Shown here in pieces: positions 16,217 through 26,271 of a stretch of DNA of 64,000 bases. A program made the translations under genes and the position numbers. The stretch covers positions 62,001 through 126,000 of the forward strand of contig JAAYNJ010000017.1 of assembly GCA_012520915.1 (NCBI GenBank), in the 5' to 3' direction. This DNA is from Oscillospiraceae bacterium (GTDB taxonomy: Bacteria; Bacillota; Clostridia; Oscillospirales; Ruminococcaceae). The first letter of the stretch is position 1, and every line of letters starts with the position of its first letter. A model generated the notes under the pieces. That model was not told the origin of the DNA, did no database searches, and was given only the letters and a program-made list of their open reading frames with translations.

Positions 16217-17356
16217 ATGGCTGGTAATGTAGCTGCAATAGTCGTTGCTGCCGGAAAGTCGAGCCGGATGAAGGGCATCAACAAACTCGAAATCGATTTG
16301 GGAGGCAAAACGGTCCTTCATCAATCTTTAGATAAAATGATGAATAATAAATATATAACCGAGATAGTTCTTGTCCTTCCGGAATCGGAAGTCTCGGCTG
16401 AAAAGGAACGGGAGTTTTCGTTTGTTGATAAGCCGCTCAAAATAGTATCGGGAGGGGAAACAAGGTTTGATTCGGTTCAAAACGGCGTATTAGCTGTTTC
16501 GGATAATGTGAGATATATAGCAATTCACGACGCGGCAAGACCGTTTGTCAGCGATGAGCTGATATCCAAAACTATAGAATCCGCATTTGTATATTCGGCA
16601 GCGGTGCCGGCGCTTCCGATTAACGAAACCGTAAAGATGACCGAACAGGGATTTATTGTAAGCACCCCCGACAGAAATAAACTGGTAAGTGTCGGCACAC
16701 CTCAGGTATTTGAGTTGTCACTTTACAGGGAGGCGGCGATGAATTTAAAAGATGCTTTTGACGACAGTGAAGTCGTGGAAGGAATGGGAGTGAAGGTATA
16801 TCCCGTTGAGGGAGAAAGAGATAATATAAAGATCACACATCCCGAAGACATACACCGCTTTATATACGATGAGCAAATCAAGATCAGAGTGGGTATCGGT
16901 TATGACGTGCATCGAACCGCAAAGGGGAGAAAACTGATAATCGGAGGGGTGGATATAGAAAACGACTTCGGTCTTGCCGGCCATTCGGATGCCGATGTAC
17001 TCACACATGCCGTAATAGATGCCGTGCTGGGAGCTGCCGGCATGGGAGATATAGGAGATATGTTTCCCGACAGCGATGAAAGATATAAAGATATAAACAG
17101 CATGTTGCTGCTTGAAAAAGCGGTATCGGCAATCAAAGAGGAAGGATTTGCCGTCAAAAATCTTGACTGTACGGTAATCTGTGAAAAACCGAAAATTCGG
17201 GATTTTAAAAGGGAGATTGAAAAAAATCTGGCGGATTGTCTTGAGATTAAGGCATCGGATGTCAATGTCAAAGGGACCACCGAAGAGGGGATGGGTTTTA
17301 CCGGACGCGGGGAAGGCATTTGTGCAAATGCAATCGTCCTGTTGTATAAAAAATAA
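16217..17356 (+). CDS. ispDF: Bifunctional IspD-IspF fusion (MEP pathway)
   Basis: A 379-residue fusion with a GGAGG site before the ATG. Residues 1-225 are IspD, MEP cytidylyltransferase: VVAAGKSSRMKGINKLEIDL, VSGGETRFDSVQNG and IHDAARPFVSDELI. From about 226 the IspF part begins IRVGIGYDVHRTAKGRKLII, with metal ligands in GLAGHSDADVLTHAVIDAVL and GDIGDMFPDSDERYKDI and the end NVKGTTEEGMGFTGRGEGI. The enzymes catalyse steps 3 and 5 of the MEP route, with IspE elsewhere. IspDF fusions are known in several bacteria. With ispH at 10435, two MEP genes of this window are fusions. Confidence 0.97.
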   Translation: MAGNVAAIVVAAGKSSRMKGINKLEIDLGGKTVLHQSLDKMMNNKYITEIVLVLPESEVSAEKEREFSFVDKPLKIVSGGETRFDSVQNGVLAVSDNVRYIAIHDAARPFVSDELISKTIESAFVYSAAVPALPINETVKMTEQGFIVSTPDRNKLVSVGTPQVFELSLYREAAMNLKDAFDDSEVVEGMGVKVYPVEGERDNIKITHPEDIHRFIYDEQIKIRVGIGYDVHRTAKGRKLIIGGVDIENDFGLAGHSDADVLTHAVIDAVLGAAGMGDIGDMFPDSDERYKDINSMLLLEKAVSAIKEEGFAVKNLDCTVICEKPKIRDFKREIEKNLADCLEIKASDVNVKGTTEEGMGFTGRGEGICANAIVLLYKK

Positions 17357-17442
17357 AGTCCCGGGATGTTTTGATTAACAAATGGAAAACAGCCGTTTAA
17401 TATGTTAAAATTTCATTGATTATTTTTAAAGTTGGTGTGATT

Positions 17443-18300
17443 GTGAAGGAATTTTTTGACTCTGTGTTAAATGCGATGAAGGGTGTCTTCAAAATAAGGC
17501 TGATATTTTCGGATATCCTGGATATAGCCATAGTCACCCTGATAGTATACGGCGTTATCCTTCTTATAAGAAGGACAAGAGCGGGACAGCTTGTAAAGGG
17601 AATAATTATTTCCGTACTGAGCTACTTTATTGCGGTGCAACTTGGACTTAAGACGGTAAAATACATTTTCAGCAATCTCTTTCAGATAGGATTGCTTGCC
17701 CTGATTGTGGTGTTCCAACCTGAAATACGCAGAGCGCTCGAACAGATGGGCAGAGGCGGATTTTCCTTCTTTTCGAATCGATTTGTCTCCCAACAGTTTT
17801 CGATGTGGCACAGGGCAATAGTTGATATATGTGAAAGTGTCGAGTATATGTCTCAGGAGAGAACCGGCGCTCTCATAGTTATAGAAAGAAACACGGGTTT
17901 AAATGAAATTGTCGGAACCGGTACCGAGATAGATTCCGAGATATCATCGGAGATTCTGGAAACGATTTTTTATCTCGGATCTCCTCTCCATGACGGCGCG
18001 GTGATAATTCGCGATGGGAGAGTGAGGGCTGCCGGATGTCTGCTGCCGCTGTCGTCAAATTTTGAGATAAGCAGAGATATGGGGACAAGACACAGGGCCG
18101 CACTCGGAATGAGTGAAACCTCCGACGCAATTGTCATTGTCGTATCCGAAGAGACGGGAATAGTATCGGTCGCGCAGAACGGCGTTATTATTCGAAAGGT
18201 CGACAACAAGTCTCTTTTCAGAATGCTCAGTATAGAATTGATGCCGTCTGAGAATGAGGAAAAACCCAACAGGAAAAAGTGGAGATTGTTCGGCAAATGA
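17443..18300 (+). CDS. cdaA: Diadenylate cyclase CdaA
   Basis: GTG at 17443 is preferred because GGTGTG lies ahead; the frame extends nine codons to a TTG at 17416. The 285-residue protein has three N-terminal membrane helices (about 20-85) and then the DAC domain with the catalytic SPLHDGAVIIRDGRVRAAG and GTRHRAALGMSE motifs. It makes c-di-AMP from two ATP at the inner membrane face; c-di-AMP controls potassium and osmotic balance in Gram-positives. The regulator cdaR overlaps its stop. The glmM gene that usually completes this operon is not next to it. Confidence 0.96.
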   Translation: MKEFFDSVLNAMKGVFKIRLIFSDILDIAIVTLIVYGVILLIRRTRAGQLVKGIIISVLSYFIAVQLGLKTVKYIFSNLFQIGLLALIVVFQPEIRRALEQMGRGGFSFFSNRFVSQQFSMWHRAIVDICESVEYMSQERTGALIVIERNTGLNEIVGTGTEIDSEISSEILETIFYLGSPLHDGAVIIRDGRVRAAGCLLPLSSNFEISRDMGTRHRAALGMSETSDAIVIVVSEETGIVSVAQNGVIIRKVDNKSLFRMLSIELMPSENEEKPNRKKWRLFGK

Positions 18301-19559
18301 AAAAGAGATTTTCCTTTTCGTCGTTATTCGACAACAAAATATTTGTTTTGATACTATCGTTGGCAATAGCAATCGGAGCGTGGCTGATTGTTTCTTTTAA
18401 CATCTACCCCGAGATGGAAATAACGATTAAGAATGTGGAAGTAATGAAAACCGAGGCGGATGCCGCATACAGGAGCAGGGGCCTCAACATCGTGGATGCG
18501 GAAAACGACTTTGTCGAGATAACCGTAAAGGGAGCAAGGGGACTGCTCCAGACTCTTACCGCCCAAGACATAAAGGTTGTTCCGATATATTCCTCGGTTG
18601 AAGCTCCCGGAATATATAATCTTCCGCTCACCGCCAGCAGAGTGGATAGCCAGAAGAACTTTCAAATTACCGGGATATCGCCGAAAGATGTCACCGTCAA
18701 GTTTGACGTTGCGAAGTCCGAAAAATTTCCGATATCCGCGAATATAATCGGACTTTCCGCTGCGGAAGATATGATACTCGGTACGATAAGTGTATTTCCC
18801 GGAGAACTGACTGTAAATGCACCCGAGGGAGAGATAGACAGGATAGAGAGAGTTGTGGTTGAATATGACCTGAATGAAACCCTGACCGAATCGCGAACTA
18901 TCATGCAGCTTCCCATAACAATTTATGACATAAACGGAAATGTTATGGATTTGAAGAACATGACTCTGTCGAGCGAAACCGCCGAGGTTACCATTCCGGT
19001 TTTAAAACAGGGGACAATGAAGCTCGATATTGCCTATCTGAATGTCCCGGAAGGATTTGATACCGATACACTCACCTATGTGATGTCTCAGGACGAGATT
19101 TCCGTTGCGGCGATAGAGAGCATAATCGACAATATGGGAACTCAAATAGTCGGATATATCGACCTTGCCCAGTTTGAAATCGGAAAGAGCACGGTATTTG
19201 ATCTGAACCTTTCATCGGCATTTACAAATTTAAGCGGGGTGGATTCGATTACCGTGACCTTCCCGAAGGATAAACTGTCATCGGATAAAATTCGGGTGAC
19301 CGACCTGAGGGTAGTAAATGCATCTGAAGAATTTGAAGTAACTATAGACAACCAGTCGGTGTCAAATGTCACTATTATCGGACCTGAGGAAGAACTTGCA
19401 AAACTTCTTCCCACCTCGGTGCTCGGAGTGGTTGACTTGGGAATGATGACATTAAAGGAGGGAAGCTCTCAGGTATATGTGAAGTTTATCGTGCCCTCTT
19501 CAAACTCCGTTTGGGTTGCGGGTTCTTACAGCGTGGTTATTACGGTTAAACAAAAATAG
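18297..19559 (+). CDS. cdaR: YbbR-domain protein CdaR, regulator of CdaA
   Basis: The ATG at 18297 overlaps the cdaA stop (ATGA). The 420-residue protein has one N-terminal membrane anchor (IFVLILSLAIAIGAWLIV, about 20-37) and then an extracellular region of YbbR repeats, seen as recurring units such as VTVKFDVAKSEKFPI, VVVEYDLNETL and GVVDLGMMTLKEGSSQVYVK. CdaR binds CdaA and tunes c-di-AMP output from the outside of the membrane. Sequence among YbbR repeats diverges quickly, so the exact number of repeats (about four) is approximate. Confidence 0.92.
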   Translation: MKKRFSFSSLFDNKIFVLILSLAIAIGAWLIVSFNIYPEMEITIKNVEVMKTEADAAYRSRGLNIVDAENDFVEITVKGARGLLQTLTAQDIKVVPIYSSVEAPGIYNLPLTASRVDSQKNFQITGISPKDVTVKFDVAKSEKFPISANIIGLSAAEDMILGTISVFPGELTVNAPEGEIDRIERVVVEYDLNETLTESRTIMQLPITIYDINGNVMDLKNMTLSSETAEVTIPVLKQGTMKLDIAYLNVPEGFDTDTLTYVMSQDEISVAAIESIIDNMGTQIVGYIDLAQFEIGKSTVFDLNLSSAFTNLSGVDSITVTFPKDKLSSDKIRVTDLRVVNASEEFEVTIDNQSVSNVTIIGPEEELAKLLPTSVLGVVDLGMMTLKEGSSQVYVKFIVPSSNSVWVAGSYSVVITVKQK

Positions 19560-19580
19560 CTCTAGGGGAATTAATCGGAT

Positions 19581-21599
19581 ATGGGTGTATTTCGTTGGAA
19601 ATTACCGAATGAAAATCTGAATATCAAACAGATTCTTGAGGCGGAGGGAAAATCGGTACTCCTTTCATCGGTAATGGCTTCGAGATACGATGATATAAAA
19701 GATGTTCTGAACTTCCTGACCCCGAAGGATATCGGCGGATATAAAGATCTTAAAGATATCGAAAGAGGCTCCGAGAGGGTGAGGAGTGCAATATCACTCG
19801 GGGAAAAAATTGCAATCTTCGGAGATTACGATGCGGACGGCATAGCGGCCGCAGCCATACTTCAAAGGTATTTTGCTGAAATCGGTGGAAATGTAACTAC
19901 ACTGTTGCCGTCGAGAGAGGAAGGCTACGGGCTCTCCGTATCTTCCGTCGATGAAATTAAAGAACTCGGCTGCAGCCTGATTGTTACGGTTGATAACGGG
20001 ATATCGGCGCACGAAGCGGTTAGAAAGGCTAATGACTCCGGTATAGATGTGGTGATAACCGATCATCACAAACCCGGCGATGACCTGCCTCCCGCATACG
20101 CGGTGATAAATCCCAACCGTTCGGACGATTTGAGCAGCGAAAAAAATCTTGCCGGAGTCGGTGTCGCTCTCAAATTTGCGTCGGCTGTTGGTGAAGTGGA
20201 ACCGGGAGAACTGTTGAAAAAATTCGCTCCGTTAGCTGCAATAGGAACTGTGGCCGACTCGAGTGAATTGGCGGGTGACAACAGAGTAATCGTCAGGGAG
20301 GGAATAGATTCCATTAGGCGCGGGGAAGACATTGCGATAGCCGCATTGGCAAAAAGCGCGGGCTTGAACCTTGAAAACATAGATTCCCAGGATATTGCAT
20401 TTGTCATTTCGCCCAGAGTGAATGCCGCCGGAAGAATAGCGGATGCCTTGACTGCACTTGAATTGTTTCTGACCGATGACCCGGGAGAGGCGGAGGTTAT
20501 TGCCGAAAAGCTGAATGTTCTTAATAGTGAGAGAAGAGAAGTTCAGGATCGAATTCTTGATATTGCATTTGAGCACAACTCTGCGAAGGAATTTGAGAAA
20601 AATCCGATTATTGTTATTGCCGGCGAGTTTTCGTCGGGAGTGAGCGGTATAGTATCCTCCAGAATATCCGAGAGATTTAATAAACCCAGTGTCGTAATAT
20701 CGGTAGAGGACGGGGTCGGAAAAGGTTCTGCCAGAAGTGTGTCGGGGTTTTCTATATTTGAAGCGCTGGACAGCTGCCGTGACATTTTGTCCGCATTCGG
20801 AGGACATGAGATGGCTGCCGGCTTCACATTGGAGCTGGACAAGATAGAACTTTTAAAGCATCGGCTCAATGAGTATTGCCGCTTGAAACCGAGAAGCATG
20901 CCGATTATAGAGGAGATTATAGACTCGGTTGTCGAATTCTCGGACATCGATGTTGAAGGGATTCGAGAATTGGAAATGCTCTCGCCGTTCGGTGCCGGAA
21001 ATACCGTTCCGGTTTTTGCTACGCTCGGAGCGGAAATCCTCTCGATAGACCCTCTCGGAAAAGGACATTCAAAAATTACATTCAGAAAGAATGCCGTTAC
21101 GCTTTCGACAGCTTCTTTCGGAAAGTCGCCGGACAACCATCCTTTCCGTGTCGGCGATATTCTTGATATATCATATAATTTGTCGATTTTCAGGTCGAAA
21201 TACGGCAGAGATTATATTTCAGCAAAACTGATAAATGCGACTCCCTGTTCCCTGGATGAAGAGGATTACCGGCTGATTGACGATTATCGGCTGTACAGAA
21301 TGGGAGTTGAAATGAATCCCGGGAGACTTCAGAAGGCGGCACCGAAAAGAGAGACAATCGTGGAGTTGTACAGAAAAATTAAAAGCGCTGATATTCAGAT
21401 TAATAATCTTGAAGATTTGATCATGTACTTCACCTCGATTCCTCCCGCAACGGTTTTGGCCGCCGCGGATGTTCTGATAGAATTGTCTTTGGTAAAAGTC
21501 GATTACAATTCGACGGGAGGAGTTATTAAAGCAGTTAAAGATCCTGATAAGAAGAAATTGGAAAATTCACCTACCTATAGATATTTGTGGGAAGTTTGA
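19581..21599 (+). CDS. recJ: Single-stranded-DNA-specific exonuclease RecJ
   Basis: A 672-residue RecJ. The DHH domain carries FGDYDADGIAAAAILQRYF, VTVDNGISAHEAV, VVITDHHKPGDDLPPAYAVI and GVALKFASAVG, and the DHHA1 domain has SSGVSGIVSSRISERF and AFGGHEMAAGFTL. A C-terminal OB-like part follows. It degrades single-stranded DNA 5' to 3' in recombination and base-excision repair. It sits 8 bases ahead of rel, an order common in clostridia and bacilli. Confidence 0.96.
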   Translation: MGVFRWKLPNENLNIKQILEAEGKSVLLSSVMASRYDDIKDVLNFLTPKDIGGYKDLKDIERGSERVRSAISLGEKIAIFGDYDADGIAAAAILQRYFAEIGGNVTTLLPSREEGYGLSVSSVDEIKELGCSLIVTVDNGISAHEAVRKANDSGIDVVITDHHKPGDDLPPAYAVINPNRSDDLSSEKNLAGVGVALKFASAVGEVEPGELLKKFAPLAAIGTVADSSELAGDNRVIVREGIDSIRRGEDIAIAALAKSAGLNLENIDSQDIAFVISPRVNAAGRIADALTALELFLTDDPGEAEVIAEKLNVLNSERREVQDRILDIAFEHNSAKEFEKNPIIVIAGEFSSGVSGIVSSRISERFNKPSVVISVEDGVGKGSARSVSGFSIFEALDSCRDILSAFGGHEMAAGFTLELDKIELLKHRLNEYCRLKPRSMPIIEEIIDSVVEFSDIDVEGIRELEMLSPFGAGNTVPVFATLGAEILSIDPLGKGHSKITFRKNAVTLSTASFGKSPDNHPFRVGDILDISYNLSIFRSKYGRDYISAKLINATPCSLDEEDYRLIDDYRLYRMGVEMNPGRLQKAAPKRETIVELYRKIKSADIQINNLEDLIMYFTSIPPATVLAAADVLIELSLVKVDYNSTGGVIKAVKDPDKKKLENSPTYRYLWEV

Positions 21600-21607
21600 G
21601 ATAAGCG

Positions 21608-23770
21608 ATGTATTTTGATGAACTTTCAAAACTTATAGAAAAGAGCGGTCGCCAGTATGATATGGCGCTTATCAAACGCGCCTACGATTTTGCCGAGAGC
21701 CGTCATGGCGGACAATACAGAAGAAGCGGAGAAGAGTATATTTCGCATCCCGTCTATGTGGCTTCCCTCTTGGTCGATTTGGGGCTGGACAGCGAGAGTC
21801 TGGCTGCAGCGCTGTTACATGATGTTGCGGAAGATACGGAAACGGAAATTTCAGCTATCGAAAAAGAGTTCGGGGAGGAGATAACTTCTCTTGTCAACGG
21901 CGTAACGAAGCTCGGAGAGGTGCCTTATTCCTCCGTGGAGGAAGAACAGGCGGAGAATATAAGAAAACTGCTTCTTGCAATGAGCAAGGATATAAGGGTG
22001 ATGATAATCAAACTCTGCGACAGGCTTCATAATATGAGGACTGCTGATTATTGGGAGGAGCAGAAGAGAAGGGTCAAGGCGCTTGAAACGATGGAGGTGT
22101 ATGCGCCGATAGCTCACAGATTGGGAATGACTCAGTTCAAGGAAGAGCTCGAGGACCTTTCGCTTGCCTATCTTGATCCGATAGGATATAAAGAAATATT
22201 GGAAGTGCTGTCGAAGAGAGATATGCGCGGTACGTTTGTAGAAGAGATATCAAATACAATCATAGAAAGACTGGAAGAAGTGGGAATAAAAAATCCCCTT
22301 ATAGAAAGCCGCATCAAGTCTAAATACGGCATTTACAATAAACTCATAGTTCAAAACCGTTCCATAGAAGAAATTTTCGACATTTATGCGATAAGGGTGA
22401 TTCTCGATGAAATAGGGGATTGCTACAACGCGTTGGGAGTTCTCCACGATGCATTCAGACCCATACCGCAGAGATTTAAAGACTACATCTCTACGCCCAA
22501 ACCGAACGGATACAGGTCGCTTCATACCACCGTCATAGTTCCCGGAGGCATTCCCTTTGAAATTCAGATAAGAACGCATGAGATGCACTATACCGCCGAA
22601 TACGGAATAGCTGCGCACTGGAAGTACAAGAGCGGGATTAAGGGAAAAGACAAGCTCGAAGAGAGGCTGGCATGGCTTCGTCAGCTGTTGGAAAGTCAAA
22701 AGGAATCGGAGGATTCGCTTGATATTCTCAGAGATATTAAGAGCGATCTTGTGCCGGAAGAAGTCTACGTATTTACACCGAAAGGGGATGTTGTAAATCT
22801 CCCGACAGGATCTACCGTAATCGACTTTGCCTACAGTATTCACTCAGCCGTCGGAAACAGGATGATAGGCGCAAAGGTTTCAGGAAAAATTGTCCCGATA
22901 ACATATGTTGTAAAGACCGGAGATTTTGTGGAGATACTGACAGGTCCCGCGGACAAGGGGCCGAGCAGGGACTGGCTCAATATCGTGAAAACCAGTGAAG
23001 CCAAGTCCAAGATTCGTTCATGGTTTAAAAAGGAGAAAAAGGAAGAGAATATCATAGAGGGAAAATCGAGGTTTGAAAAGGAACTGAGAAGAAACCTCAT
23101 AAACATCCCGCAGGACAGGATGGCGGATTTTACCGAAGAGGTGGCAAAACGTCAAAAATTCCCGTCTGCGGAGGAAATGTATGCTGCCATAGGCTACGGC
23201 GGCGTTAATATGTCGCGGATACTTCCGAAGGCGAAAGACGAATACGCGAAACTGATAAAACAGGACGACCCGCACACCATTTTTAAAATTCCGGAATCTC
23301 CCAAGAATAAGTCTGTGGACGGTGTAATCGTAGAGGGAATAGACAACTGCCTGACCCGGTTTGCGAAATGCTGCAATCCTCTGCCGGGCGATGAAATAGT
23401 CGGATTCATTACAAGGGGACAAGGGGTGTCCATACACAAAAAGGATTGTAAAAATGCTTCGGTGGCCAGCCTCGGAGAAGGAGATGCGCCCCGCTGGATT
23501 AAAGCCAGATGGAGTGATAATGTAAAGGAAACCTTCAGGGCAACTCTGGAAATCATAAGTCAGGCGAAAAACGGGTATCTCGCCAACATCACAACAGCTC
23601 TTTCCAACATGAGGGTTCCGATTTTTTCGATGAATGCAAAGACGACTCAGGACAAAAGGGCGACCATTATTACAACCATAGGTATCGACAATACCGAACA
23701 TCTTAAAACCGTAATGACAAAGCTGATGAAGGTCCCCGAAGTTCAACATGTAGAAAGGCTTAACAAGTAG
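21608..23770 (+). CDS. relA: Bifunctional (p)ppGpp synthetase/hydrolase Rel
   Basis: A 720-residue long RSH protein. The hydrolase HD domain is intact (ALLHDVAEDTETEISAIEKE and IIKLCDRLHNMRT), so it should both make and degrade alarmone. The synthetase domain shows KPNGYRSLHTTVIVPGG, EIQIRTHEMHYTAEYGIAAH. TGS follows (VYVFTPKGDVVNLPTGSTVI), then a zinc-finger-like CCNPLPGDEIVGFITRGQGV block and a C-terminal ACT domain. It senses uncharged tRNA on the ribosome. It lies between recJ and dtd. Confidence 0.97.
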   Translation: MYFDELSKLIEKSGRQYDMALIKRAYDFAESRHGGQYRRSGEEYISHPVYVASLLVDLGLDSESLAAALLHDVAEDTETEISAIEKEFGEEITSLVNGVTKLGEVPYSSVEEEQAENIRKLLLAMSKDIRVMIIKLCDRLHNMRTADYWEEQKRRVKALETMEVYAPIAHRLGMTQFKEELEDLSLAYLDPIGYKEILEVLSKRDMRGTFVEEISNTIIERLEEVGIKNPLIESRIKSKYGIYNKLIVQNRSIEEIFDIYAIRVILDEIGDCYNALGVLHDAFRPIPQRFKDYISTPKPNGYRSLHTTVIVPGGIPFEIQIRTHEMHYTAEYGIAAHWKYKSGIKGKDKLEERLAWLRQLLESQKESEDSLDILRDIKSDLVPEEVYVFTPKGDVVNLPTGSTVIDFAYSIHSAVGNRMIGAKVSGKIVPITYVVKTGDFVEILTGPADKGPSRDWLNIVKTSEAKSKIRSWFKKEKKEENIIEGKSRFEKELRRNLINIPQDRMADFTEEVAKRQKFPSAEEMYAAIGYGGVNMSRILPKAKDEYAKLIKQDDPHTIFKIPESPKNKSVDGVIVEGIDNCLTRFAKCCNPLPGDEIVGFITRGQGVSIHKKDCKNASVASLGEGDAPRWIKARWSDNVKETFRATLEIISQAKNGYLANITTALSNMRVPIFSMNAKTTQDKRATIITTIGIDNTEHLKTVMTKLMKVPEVQHVERLNK

Positions 23771-23773
23771 ATT

Positions 23774-24232
23774 ATGAGGCTTGTAATACAAAGAGTTCTC
23801 AGTGCGTCCATATCGATAGACGGCGGGCCGAAGGAATCGATGGGGGAGGGACTTGTCGTCTTTTTCGCCTCTTCACTTGATGACGGGTTACCGAGTGACG
23901 AAGCAATTAATAAACTTGCATCAAAAACCGCAAAAATGAGAATTTTTAACGACGGGGACGGGAAGATGAACCTGTCCGCGGAACAACTGGGTTTCGGCAT
24001 AATGGCGGTTCCGAACTTCACATTATTTGCCGAAACTGCAAGGGGCAACCGTCCGTCGTTTTCCGGTTCCGGAGAACGACAGCACGCGCTGGACGCATTT
24101 GAAAGATACTGTGAAGAGTTGGAAAGATACCCTTTGGCGCGGTTTATAAAGGGTAAATTCGGTTCGGATATGAAGGTCGAGCTGATAAACAACGGCCCGG
24201 TCACTATAATTGTCGATACGAAGGATTGGTAG
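23774..24232 (+). CDS. dtd: D-aminoacyl-tRNA deacylase
   Basis: A 152-residue Dtd. MRLVIQRVLSASISIDG opens the protein; the catalytic regions appear as VPNFTLFAETARGNRPSFSG (usually SQFTLxA; here the Ser-Gln pair is Pro-Asn) and the cross-subunit NNGPVTIIVDT. It hydrolyses D-amino acids and glycine from mischarged tRNA. The change at the SQ position is worth an alignment check but the rest of the site looks intact. It is 3 bases after rel and abuts the MBL hydrolase. Confidence 0.93.
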   Translation: MRLVIQRVLSASISIDGGPKESMGEGLVVFFASSLDDGLPSDEAINKLASKTAKMRIFNDGDGKMNLSAEQLGFGIMAVPNFTLFAETARGNRPSFSGSGERQHALDAFERYCEELERYPLARFIKGKFGSDMKVELINNGPVTIIVDTKDW

Positions 24233-24805
24233 ATGATGATAACTGTACTGCAAGTCGGATTTTTAGCTACTAACTGCTACATAGTAACCGATAAAAATAA
24301 TATAGGCGCGGTAATCGATCCCGGGGAAGAGGGCGACAGAATAATTCGTTCTATTGAGAGGCTCGGTATAGACTGCAAATTTGTGTTTTTGACTCACGGA
24401 CATTTTGATCATGTCGGCGCACTCGAAGAGGTGCTCTCCGCCACCGGGGCGAAACTCGTCGCTTCCTCTGCGGATTCGGAATACGGAATTATCCCCGATA
24501 TTGAAGCCGTTGAAGGTCTTGTTGTAAAAGTCGGAGATATCGATTTTAAAGTGCTTTCGACACCGGGACATTCAAAGGACAGTGTTTGTTATCTGACGGA
24601 GGGTGCGCTTTTTACCGGAGACACTCTATTTTTTGAAAGTATAGGAAGGACGGACTTTCCCGGAGGAGATTTGGGAGAAATGAAGAAATCCCTGAAAAGG
24701 CTGAGAGATATACAAATTGACAACATAGCTGTTTATCCGGGACACGGAAATACAAGCAGTCTGAAACATGAAAGAGAGAACAATCCCTTTATGAAGATGC
24801 TATGA
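24233..24805 (+). CDS. Metallo-beta-lactamase fold hydrolase (GloB-like)
   Basis: A 190-residue MBL-fold protein with the dinuclear metal motif LTHGHFDHVGALEEV (HxHxDH), then TPGHSKDSVCYLTEGALFTG, DTLFFESIGRTDFPGGD and the last His in YPGHGNTSS. It resembles the small glyoxalase II-like hydrolases found between dtd and hemZ in clostridia. A thiol-ester substrate is plausible but the true one is unknown. It overlaps the hemZ start by 4 bases. Confidence 0.9.
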   Translation: MMITVLQVGFLATNCYIVTDKNNIGAVIDPGEEGDRIIRSIERLGIDCKFVFLTHGHFDHVGALEEVLSATGAKLVASSADSEYGIIPDIEAVEGLVVKVGDIDFKVLSTPGHSKDSVCYLTEGALFTGDTLFFESIGRTDFPGGDLGEMKKSLKRLRDIQIDNIAVYPGHGNTSSLKHERENNPFMKML

Positions 24806-26271
24806 GGTTAATTCTTAACGGTCATGGATACATATACGAAATCGAGAACACCGTGAGGTCGTTCGGTATAAAGATTTCCGGTATTTTATATGACGGAACG
24901 ATAAAAAAGACCGGGTCTGACAGCTTCTGTTACAGCAGGTTGGCTAAGATTTCCGAAAAAAGTCTTCTTTTAATAGCCGTAAAAATAAATGGAAACATCA
25001 GAATAATAAAAACATCACTGCCCCGGGATGCCGAAAAGAAGGAGATAGAGTTTTCTTTCTGTGAGGCGATTTTTGGCATTCTGGCGGAATTAACCGGATT
25101 TTCTCCCGCATGGGGTTTGTTGACAGGCGTGAGACCTGTCAAACTCATGTTGGCTGTTCGTGACGAAGTCGGAAGTTTTGAGCGTGCGGAAGAGTTACTA
25201 AAAACAAAGTATAAAGTTTCAACAAAAAAGATTAATCTCCTGTCAAACGTTTCGCGATTCGCGGAAGGTGTATCGAAACGTGTCGACACCATGAGCTATT
25301 CCCTTTACATTTCCATACCGTTTTGCCCGTCGAGGTGCAGTTATTGCAGTTTTGTTTCAAAGGAAGTTGAAAGGGATATGGGGCTTCTTGAGGCTTATAT
25401 CGAAAAGCTGATTGAGGAAATCAGGTTGAGCTTTAAAATTGCGGATGATATCGGTCTCGGATTGTTTTCGGTTTATATCGGAGGGGGCACCCCTACCGTT
25501 CTTTCGGAAAACCTTCTCGACAGACTGATGGAGGAGATTTCTTTCTCCATTCCTCCCGATTTGGCGGAATTTACCGTTGAAGCCGGAAGGCCGGACACCC
25601 TAAACCGTGATAAACTGAAGGTGCTTTCCCGATATCCTGTGAACAGAATAGCCATAAATCCCCAGACTATGAACGACGAAGTGCTTAAGAATATCGGAAG
25701 AAATCACACTGTAAATGACTTTTTAAAAGCTTTTACAGCTGCGAGGGAGATAGGCTTTTCAAACATAAATTCGGATGTAATAGCCGGACTTAAGGGTGAG
25801 ACGTTAGAGGGTTTTGAAAGAGGCTTAAACCGATTGATAGAACTCAAACCGCAGGGTATCACCGTCCATGCGCTCACTTTAAAAAGAGGAAGCCAGATAA
25901 GGGAGGGAAGCAATATTATCTTAAATGGCGAAGCAGCCGATATGGTATCATTTGCAACCGACAGACTCGAGGAGAGCGGATACGGACCATACTATCTTTA
26001 TCGACAAAAAGGCACCGTCGACGGGTTGGAAAACACCGGATATTCTCTTCCGGGATTTGAAGGGATATACAACAGCTGTATCATGGATGAAATACATACG
26101 ATAATATCCTGCGGCGCCGGCGGAGTGACAAAGCTCAAGGAGCCTTATGGAAGAAAAATCAAAAGAACATTCAATTATAAATACCCGGTGGAATATATCG
26201 ACGGGTTTGAGGAAATATTAAAGAGAAAGGGATTTATAAAGAGGTTTTATGAAGAAGCGTTTCAGTCCTAA
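24802..26271 (+). CDS. hemZ: Oxygen-independent coproporphyrinogen III oxidase-like radical SAM protein HemZ
   Basis: A 489-residue protein. Residues 1-165 form a clostridial HemZ-specific N-terminal region (WGLLTGVRPVKLM). The radical SAM site is PFCPSRCSYCSFVSKEVERD, with C-x3-C-x2-C, followed by YIGGGTPTVLSENLLDRLME and VEAGRPDTLNRDKL. The downstream YYLYRQKGTVDGLENTGYSL region matches HemN/HemZ. No other haem genes are in view, so it could act in haem synthesis or be a HemW-type chaperone relative. It overlaps the next gene by 23 bases. Confidence 0.9.
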   Translation: MRLILNGHGYIYEIENTVRSFGIKISGILYDGTIKKTGSDSFCYSRLAKISEKSLLLIAVKINGNIRIIKTSLPRDAEKKEIEFSFCEAIFGILAELTGFSPAWGLLTGVRPVKLMLAVRDEVGSFERAEELLKTKYKVSTKKINLLSNVSRFAEGVSKRVDTMSYSLYISIPFCPSRCSYCSFVSKEVERDMGLLEAYIEKLIEEIRLSFKIADDIGLGLFSVYIGGGTPTVLSENLLDRLMEEISFSIPPDLAEFTVEAGRPDTLNRDKLKVLSRYPVNRIAINPQTMNDEVLKNIGRNHTVNDFLKAFTAAREIGFSNINSDVIAGLKGETLEGFERGLNRLIELKPQGITVHALTLKRGSQIREGSNIILNGEAADMVSFATDRLEESGYGPYYLYRQKGTVDGLENTGYSLPGFEGIYNSCIMDEIHTIISCGAGGVTKLKEPYGRKIKRTFNYKYPVEYIDGFEEILKRKGFIKRFYEEAFQS

